Assembly (NCBI GenBank): GCA_038253325.1
Contig: JBBSHE010000060.1
Location: forward strand, 1 to 13,820
Source of the DNA: JBBSHE01 sp038253325
GTDB lineage: Bacteria > Actinomycetota > Actinomycetes > Propionibacteriales > Nocardioidaceae
Reading direction: 5' to 3'
DNA: 13,820 nt
In this document: positions 13,291 through 13,820 of the stretch, piece after piece
How the letters are laid out: each line of letters starts with the position of its first letter
How positions within the stretch are numbered: position 1 is the first letter of the stretch
The notes under the pieces: generated by a model
The model's database searches: none
Told to the model about the DNA's origin: nothing
What the model saw: the letters and a program-made list of their open reading frames with translations, nothing else
Made by a program: the position numbers and the translations under genes

Positions 13291-13820
13291 CGACACCCAC
13301 CGAGACACGACCCCGCACCCCGTCGGGCGCACCGGGACGGCTCCAGGGAGGCACCGGCGGGATCGGCGAGAACCCGGTGCGTCCGGACGCAACGTTGAAG
13401 GTGACCGGCGAGTTCGCGTACGCGAGCGACTTCTGGATGGCCGACATGCTCTGGGGCGTCACCCTGCGGAGCCCCCATCCGTTCGCCCGGATCCGGGCGA
13501 TCGACATCGGCGAGGCGCTCGCGACGACCGGGGTGTTCGCCGTGCTCACCGCCGATGACGTGCCCGGCAAGAACGTGTACGGCCTCGAGCTGTCCGACCA
13601 GCCGGTACTGGCCCATGACCTCGTGCGCTACCAGGGTGAGGCAGTCGCGCTGGTGGCGGCCGATCATCCCGAGATCGCCCGCCAAGCGGCGAAGAAGATC
13701 CGGATCGACTACGACGTCTGGGATCCGGTGACCGATGCGCGTACGGCACTCGGCCATCCGACGTGGAACCGGCTGCACGACGGTTCCGCGGACTCCGTCG
13801 AGCTGAGCCGGTCGGCGGCA
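13287..13820 (+). CDS. xdhA: xanthine dehydrogenase molybdopterin-binding subunit, 5' part only
   Basis: The frame stays open from ATG 13287 to the window edge, giving the first 178 residues of what is normally a protein of about 750 residues or more. After a Thr/Pro/Gly-rich leader of some 25 residues, the start of the molybdenum-hydroxylase large subunit is clear: GENPVRPDATLKVTGEFAYA (27-46), then LRSPHPFARIRAID, VLTADDVPG, and the RYQGEAVALVAA block at about 115-126. This subunit would hold the Mo cofactor and bind the purine. The catalytic Glu and most cofactor motifs lie beyond the edge, so activity and exact substrate class cannot be judged. The start overlaps the deaminase stop (ATGA), with AGGGAG 6 nt upstream. 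The symbol follows E. coli usage. Confidence 0.88.
   Translation, partial: MTTPTETRPRTPSGAPGRLQGGTGGIGENPVRPDATLKVTGEFAYASDFWMADMLWGVTLRSPHPFARIRAIDIGEALATTGVFAVLTADDVPGKNVYGLELSDQPVLAHDLVRYQGEAVALVAADHPEIARQAAKKIRIDYDVWDPVTDARTALGHPTWNRLHDGSADSVELSRSAA

Noticed and set aside
1..13820. Mobile element, prophage, CRISPR array or defence system
   Set aside because: No transposase, integrase, regularly spaced repeats, tRNA-like attachment site or nuclease gene was seen, and gene content is metabolic throughout.

Overview
The window is high-GC DNA with dense gene packing, many GTG starts and 4-base start/stop overlaps. Its gene content points to an actinobacterium, possibly Nocardioidaceae or another member of Propionibacteriales; the genus cannot be fixed from the sequence alone. 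The lipB-lipA-DUF4191 block with an RDD gene nearby matches the conserved actinobacterial neighbourhood that also holds glnA, which I would expect just beyond the left edge. No RNA genes, insertion sequences, CRISPR arrays or integrase genes were seen.

Left part (1-4014). A small RDD membrane protein gene on the plus strand converges with a minus-strand trio: FAD-dependent oxidoreductase, DUF1365 protein and cyclopropane-fatty-acid-synthase-family methyltransferase. The trio looks like a membrane-lipid modification operon. The methyltransferase has lost two of the residues that bind bicarbonate in the E. coli enzyme, so it may methylate rather than cyclopropanate acyl chains. The two converging units are separated by a 91-bp element made of two inverted, individually palindromic 30-bp units (491-581).

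Middle part (4015-6482). A minus-strand lipoate operon: lipB (octanoyltransferase), lipA (lipoyl synthase) and a two-TM DUF4191 membrane protein. The lipid trio follows on the same strand after a 59-nt gap that holds a strong hairpin.

Right part (6483-13820). A divergent control region rich in short dyads precedes a plus-strand purine-catabolism operon that runs off the right edge. Its order is NCS2 urate/xanthine-type permease fused to a C-terminal OHCU-decarboxylase-like domain, uraD, hydroxyisourate hydrolase, urate oxidase, xanthine dehydrogenase FAD subunit, xanthine dehydrogenase 2Fe-2S subunit, 8-oxoguanine deaminase, and xanthine dehydrogenase molybdopterin subunit (partial). Together these would import purines, oxidise hypoxanthine and xanthine to urate, convert 8-oxoguanine directly to urate, and take urate through 5-hydroxyisourate and OHCU to (S)-allantoin. 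Allantoin-degrading genes, the Mo-cofactor maturation factor and a dedicated regulator are not in the window.

The most unusual feature is the permease fusion. Its decarboxylase-like domain has Tyr where the family has its catalytic His and Asp where it has Glu, while an intact stand-alone UraD of a different subtype is encoded 12 nt downstream. This suggests a pseudoenzyme domain that may tether or regulate the soluble urate-degradation enzymes at the membrane.
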